Positions 60,021 through 64,000 of a stretch of DNA of 64,000 nt are shown here, one piece after another. The notes under the pieces were generated by a model. The model was not told the origin of the DNA. It ran no database searches and saw only the letters and a program-made list of their open reading frames with translations. Position 1 is the first letter of the stretch, and each line of letters starts with the position of its first letter. The stretch comes from Saprospiraceae bacterium UBA2329. GTDB taxonomy: Bacteria > Bacteroidota > Bacteroidia > Chitinophagales > Saprospiraceae. Position numbers and translations under genes: made by a program. The DNA is taken from assembly GCA_002344975.1 (NCBI GenBank), contig DDUV01000010.1, positions 1 through 64,000 of the forward strand, given 5' to 3'.

Positions 60021-62351
60021 ATGTTTCAGAGAATCCTGCCGCTGTTCCTACTCCTCCTTCCCGCCCTGCTCATCGCGCAACCCATGCCCTGCGGCCCCAA
60101 TGCTGCCATGACCTCCACCTGCGCGCCGGCCTGCGTAGTCTGCGACATCAACGGATTCACCGGCCGCAACAACAGCACGGTGCAGGGCCAGGCGCCTCCG
60201 GGATTCTGCACCACCGTTGTACACCACATGCAATGGATAGCCTTCATTGCCGGCAGTACCAACCTCACCCTCCGCGTGGATGTTTTTGGCTGTCAGCAGG
60301 GGCAGGGCCTCGAAATCGGCATTTACCAAACCTCCAACTGCAACACTTTTACGCCGGTTTCCAATTGTAATACCAATGCTGCCAACAACAATGCTGCCTT
60401 TTTTACCAATACCGTTCCCTTGGTCATCGGTCAATACTACTACTTTGTGATGGACGGCAGCGCCAATGATATTTGCAACTATACTGTCACCGTCGTCAGC
60501 GGTACAACGCTGGTACCCCCGCTCACTAATTCAGGCGCTATTGACGGACCAGCCTCCGTATGCCCCGGCACGCGCGGCAGTTTCAGTTCTCCCGGCCAAA
60601 CCGGCGCCACCATCTACAACTGGACCCTGAACGGCGCGCCCATAGGTTCCGGCCTCCAATTGGAACACACTTTCCCCTCCACGTCAGGAGATTACCAGCT
60701 CTGCCTCACCGCCGCCAATGCGTGCGGCACTGCTCCACAAACTTGCCGAACCATCACGGTGCCGGCCGTGCCGACCACCCAGATCAACGCCAATATCTGC
60801 TTCGGCGACTGCGTCACCATCGCCGATACCACGATATGCCAACCCGGCACTTTCCAACGCCGGCTCACGGCAGCCTCCGGCTGCGACAGCATTGTGCGCA
60901 TCGTCCTCACGCAGGAGCAGCCCGTCGTTACCAACCTCCATCTCTTCATCTGCGAGGGGGATACATTTTTTGTCGCCAACCGGCCCTTCACACAAAGCGG
61001 TGTTTTTCAGGAAGTAATGACCGCCGCCAATACTTGCGACAGTACCATCAATCTTAATCTTACCGTAGTTATTTGCGAAATACGGGGCAGTATCACGCCT
61101 ACTTCGGTGCGGTGCCGAGGCAGTTCCGACGGGCGATTAGAATTCAGCGTCCTCAACGGAACTCCGCCATTTACTTACACCTGGCAGCGCATCGGGCAGG
61201 GCGCACCGGCAGGGCAAGGCAGTATTTTAGGGCTGAATCAGGCGCAAATCCTGCCCAATCTGCCACCGGGACAATACGTCGTCACCATCAATGATATGTT
61301 CGGCAACGACGTCATCCTCCTGGCCGATATCACCGAACCGCCGGCGCTGAGCCTCTCCCTGTTGGCAAGCGATTACAACGGCTTCGGCATAGACTGCGCC
61401 GGGGCCGCCACCGGAACGCTGACAACCTCCTCCGGCGGCGGCATACCTCCATACAACTTAATTTGGAGCAACGGCGCATCGGGCCAATCCATCTCCATGC
61501 TCACTGCGGGCAGCTACGGCGTCACGCTCACCGATGCCAACGGCTGCACACAAACAGCGGAAGCGCTGCTGACCCAACCCGCGCCCCTGATGCTGAACGC
61601 TGCATTTACCAACCCCGATTGCGAAGGCCCGCTCACCGGTTCCGTCTTGGCCGGGGCGACTTCGGGAGGCCTAGCGCCTTATGAGTATGCTTTGCAAAAC
61701 GCCCCATTTGGCCCCGACACCCTGTTCGCGGGCTTGGCCGAGGGCGCTTACCAACTTAGCCTCCGCGACGCCAATGGCTGCATCTCCTCCGTATCCGGCA
61801 CACTGACGGCGGCTGCCATCCCGCAGATTGAACTGGGCGAAGACCGAACACTGGAATTGGGTGAAAGCCTGCAACTGAATGCCGTTGTCAATATACCGGT
61901 GACGCAAATGCAATGGTCGCCGGCCACGGCATTGTCCTGCACCGATTGCTACGACCCCTTGGCCACGCCTTTGCGCAGCATCACCTATACGTTCAGCGGC
62001 GTTTCAGCAGACGGCTGTATCGGCGTTGACTCAGTGCAGATATTGGTGCTCCCTTTCCGAGATGTATTTGTACCCAATGCGTTCAGTCCCAACGACGACG
62101 GGGTGAACGACCATCTGGCTGTCTTCGGTGGTAAGGAAGTACTGAAAATCAGAACCTTCCGCGTGTTCTCGCGCTGGGGCGAACTCATTTTCGAGGGCCG
62201 CGATTTTGAGCCGAATGTCCCGCCCGCCGGCTGGGACGGCAGGTTCAAAGGCCGCCCGATGGGCCAGGGTTTGTATGCCTGGGTGGCGGAGATTGAGTTC
62301 ATAGACGGCGTCGTGGCAGTGTACGAGGGCGAGGTGACGTTGTTGAGGTGA
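60021..62351 (+). CDS. Secreted cysteine-rich protein with gliding-motility/type B sorting domain
   Basis: The 776-aa protein has a signal peptide (MFQRILPLFLLLLPALLIAQ) and a Cys-rich N-terminal domain (GPNAAMTSTCAPACVVCDINGFTG). PKD-like and repeated Ig-like modules follow (VCPGTRGSFSSPGQTGATIYNW; SprB-type GTPPFTYTWQ and GGIPPYNLIWSNGASGQ). The C-terminus FVPNAFSPNDDGVNDHLAVFG...GWDGRFKGRPMGQGLYAWVAE is the CHU_C/gliding-motility-associated domain that directs T9SS export and surface attachment. Many free-looking cysteines suggest disulfides. It is monocistronic. Confidence 0.92.
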   Translation: MFQRILPLFLLLLPALLIAQPMPCGPNAAMTSTCAPACVVCDINGFTGRNNSTVQGQAPPGFCTTVVHHMQWIAFIAGSTNLTLRVDVFGCQQGQGLEIGIYQTSNCNTFTPVSNCNTNAANNNAAFFTNTVPLVIGQYYYFVMDGSANDICNYTVTVVSGTTLVPPLTNSGAIDGPASVCPGTRGSFSSPGQTGATIYNWTLNGAPIGSGLQLEHTFPSTSGDYQLCLTAANACGTAPQTCRTITVPAVPTTQINANICFGDCVTIADTTICQPGTFQRRLTAASGCDSIVRIVLTQEQPVVTNLHLFICEGDTFFVANRPFTQSGVFQEVMTAANTCDSTINLNLTVVICEIRGSITPTSVRCRGSSDGRLEFSVLNGTPPFTYTWQRIGQGAPAGQGSILGLNQAQILPNLPPGQYVVTINDMFGNDVILLADITEPPALSLSLLASDYNGFGIDCAGAATGTLTTSSGGGIPPYNLIWSNGASGQSISMLTAGSYGVTLTDANGCTQTAEALLTQPAPLMLNAAFTNPDCEGPLTGSVLAGATSGGLAPYEYALQNAPFGPDTLFAGLAEGAYQLSLRDANGCISSVSGTLTAAAIPQIELGEDRTLELGESLQLNAVVNIPVTQMQWSPATALSCTDCYDPLATPLRSITYTFSGVSADGCIGVDSVQILVLPFRDVFVPNAFSPNDDGVNDHLAVFGGKEVLKIRTFRVFSRWGELIFEGRDFEPNVPPAGWDGRFKGRPMGQGLYAWVAEIEFIDGVVAVYEGEVTLLR

Positions 62352-62536
62352 GATTGGAGTACCGAATTGGTCAAATTATGTCAAACATCGGCTTTAGGAA
62401 CGGGGCCTATTGCAAGATAGTCCTGCCGCGGCAGATATTTTAATCCATTTTTAAGGAAAATTCAAGCATCATTTAAGGTCGTACCATGCAGATTTGCAAA
62501 ACATTATGGAATATTACGTAACAAAACAGCAGCGGC

Positions 62537-63217
62537 ATGCGAGTTTTACTGATTGAGGATGAGATTGCAATTTCCAGTTTTATTGCAGAGGGCTTACAGG
62601 AAGAAGGTTTTGCCGTCGATGTCGCGCACAACGGTCGGGAAGGCTTGATTTTGGCTTTAGAAAATCTGGCTGAATACGATCTGGTACTATTGGACTGGAT
62701 GTTGCCAGGGGTGAGTGGCATCGAAATATGCCGGGCTATACGCAAGGAGAACACGACATTGCCGGTCATATTTCTGACGGCAAAGGATACTGTGGACGAT
62801 GTCGTGTTCGGACTTGAAACAGGCGCTAATGACTATTTGCGAAAGCCTTTTGCCTTTGAGGAATTGCTGGCACGAATGCGGGTATTGCTTCGAGGAAGTA
62901 CGGGAGAGCAAAATGTATTCAACTGCCGAGACATCGAACTCAATGTCGCAACACATCGGGTGCTGAAGGCTGGGCGGCCTGTGGAACTGACACAAAAAGA
63001 GTTTGCATTGTTGGAGCTACTGCTTCGGAACAAGGGCAAGGCCTGCCGCCGTACTCGTATTATCGAAAAAGTGTGGGACATTAACTTTGATCACGATACC
63101 TCTGTGATTGATGTTTATGTCAATTTTTTGCGCAAAAAATTAGACACACCCGGCCAGGCATCTTTTATTCAAACTTTGCGCGGCATTGGATACCGAATCA
63201 ATGACGACGAGACATGA
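62537..63217 (+). CDS. OmpR/PhoB-family response regulator
   Basis: The 226-aa protein has a receiver domain (acidic pocket E7-D8, phospho-acceptor D53 in LVLLDWMLPG, conserved lysine in FLTAKD). Its C-terminal winged-helix DNA-binding domain contains LTQKEFALLELLLRN and VIDVYVNFLRKKLD. Its stop overlaps the kinase start (ATGA), so the two form a translationally coupled two-component system. The signal is unknown. The 185-nt upstream gap holds only a short palindrome (CTGCCGCGGCAG). Confidence 0.95.
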   Translation: MRVLLIEDEIAISSFIAEGLQEEGFAVDVAHNGREGLILALENLAEYDLVLLDWMLPGVSGIEICRAIRKENTTLPVIFLTAKDTVDDVVFGLETGANDYLRKPFAFEELLARMRVLLRGSTGEQNVFNCRDIELNVATHRVLKAGRPVELTQKEFALLELLLRNKGKACRRTRIIEKVWDINFDHDTSVIDVYVNFLRKKLDTPGQASFIQTLRGIGYRINDDET

Positions 63218-64000
63218 CATTGAGCTTCAAAAACCGAATTGCACTGTTCACGGCACTGGCGGCGGCCCTTACCATCGGCTTTGTCTTCCTGATGGTGTAT
63301 GGCGTGGTGTATTTTTCCGCTTACAACCATTTGGATGAGGATATTTATCAAGAAAAAGAGGAAGTACTGAACAACCTGCGCTTAAAGGGAGATTCCATCA
63401 TTATTGAGTCATTACCCGAATGGGACGAAAAAGAGCATCAGCAAACTGAGGTCAACCCGGTTTTTTTACAAGTAGTGGACAAAAACGGCAAATTGCTTTT
63501 CAGGTCTTCCAATTTAAGAGAAAGCGTATTGTTGTTTAATCCCGCTACAGATCAAGATGCCTTCTTTAACAGTCATATTGAAAATCAACGCGTCCGGCAG
63601 GGGCAATTTCCGATTCTCAATGAGCAAAATTTCCTCATCGGTCATCTTTCCGTTGGGCTTTCATCGCAAGAATCGTCTATTGTTTTGCACAATCTACGCA
63701 ACACGCTGTGGGCGGCATTCCCTGCGCTGTTGTTGGTATTGTTTTGGGCCACCTCCTTTGCTGCGTCCAAAGGAATCACCCCCGTACAACAACTCATAAA
63801 AGCAGCTTCTGTAATAGACGAAAACCACATAAGCAATAAACTCCCGCTACCGGAAACCAAAGACGAAATTCATCAGTTGGCTGCCGCTTTCAATGAGTTG
63901 CTTCATCGCATAGACAACAGTATGCAACGCGAAAAACAATTTACGGCTGATGCCTCGCATGAGATACGCACCCCGCTCACCGCCATACGCGGCACCTTAG
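63214..64000 (+). CDS. Sensor histidine kinase, cut by the window end
   Basis: ATG 63214 overlaps the regulator's stop. The visible 262 residues contain a first membrane segment (about 10-33), a periplasmic sensor region of about 120 residues, a second segment (about 168-190, LWAAFPALLLVLFWATSF) and a HAMP region (SKGITPVQQLIKAASVI). The start of the HisKA domain follows, with the phospho-acceptor His in DASHEIRTPLTAIRG. The ATPase domain lies beyond 64000. It pairs with the response regulator just upstream. Confidence 0.93.
   Translation, partial: MTLSFKNRIALFTALAAALTIGFVFLMVYGVVYFSAYNHLDEDIYQEKEEVLNNLRLKGDSIIIESLPEWDEKEHQQTEVNPVFLQVVDKNGKLLFRSSNLRESVLLFNPATDQDAFFNSHIENQRVRQGQFPILNEQNFLIGHLSVGLSSQESSIVLHNLRNTLWAAFPALLLVLFWATSFAASKGITPVQQLIKAASVIDENHISNKLPLPETKDEIHQLAAAFNELLHRIDNSMQREKQFTADASHEIRTPLTAIRGTL

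Overview
The window reads as chromosome from a Bacteroidota bacterium, most likely of the Saprospiria type. The evidence is type IX secretion C-terminal domains (both the type A and the gliding-motility/type B forms), repeated matches to the Bacteroidota promoter (TTG about 20 nt upstream of TAnnTTTG), a Sec/lipoprotein-type (clade II) nitrous oxide reductase, LytS-type and GbsR-type regulators and a TonB-dependent receptor. Base composition is moderate, with GC-rich third positions. There is no tRNA, rRNA, CRISPR array, prophage or intact insertion sequence. Taxonomy below phylum is inference.

Layout. 1-640 holds a probable minus-strand small membrane-protein gene with its own promoter and a very long hairpin. 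600-3600 is a methionine unit: promoter, SAM riboswitch, a 42-codon leader ORF ending in six Cys codons, a terminator, metY and metX. 3640-18050 is a denitrification island: on the minus strand an Rrf2 regulator, a cytochrome c lipoprotein and a multi-spanning membrane protein; on the plus strand norCBQD, then nosZ, a membrane protein, nosL, nosD, nosF, nosY and the iron-sulfur repair gene ric. An identical 16-nt Crp/Fnr-like site lies about 90 nt upstream of both norC and nosZ, so NO and N2O reduction are probably induced together, and ric repairs the damage NO causes. 18840-29920 holds a large secreted T9SS protein, an unknown 473-aa protein, a DUF1343/NamZ lipoprotein, an exonuclease-GIY-YIG fusion, small envelope proteins, a LytS-type kinase and purA. 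29970-37180 is mostly regulators and small soluble enzymes, including a decayed pterin dehydratase. 37300-49500 has a GH38-like glycosidase, an ArsR/AHSA1/YdeI operon with two clear operators, an AAA/PD-(D/E)XK protein, an acyltransferase, an exonuclease and a secreted endonuclease I. 49500-64000 has a kelch-like lipoprotein, a lysoplasmalogenase, a fructose-6-phosphate aldolase-type transaldolase, the SRP RNA, an aldose epimerase, a peptidoglycan peptidase-like protein, an outer-membrane receptor pair, a type B T9SS protein and a two-component system cut by the window end.

Two things stand out. First, the metY leader combines a SAM riboswitch, a hexacysteine leader peptide and a terminator whose 5' arm is complementary to the riboswitch core. 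Second, many gene junctions are filled with 7-bp-periodic repeats of several sequence families. They often begin at, supply or run into stop codons, and they sit inside otherwise compact operons such as nos.
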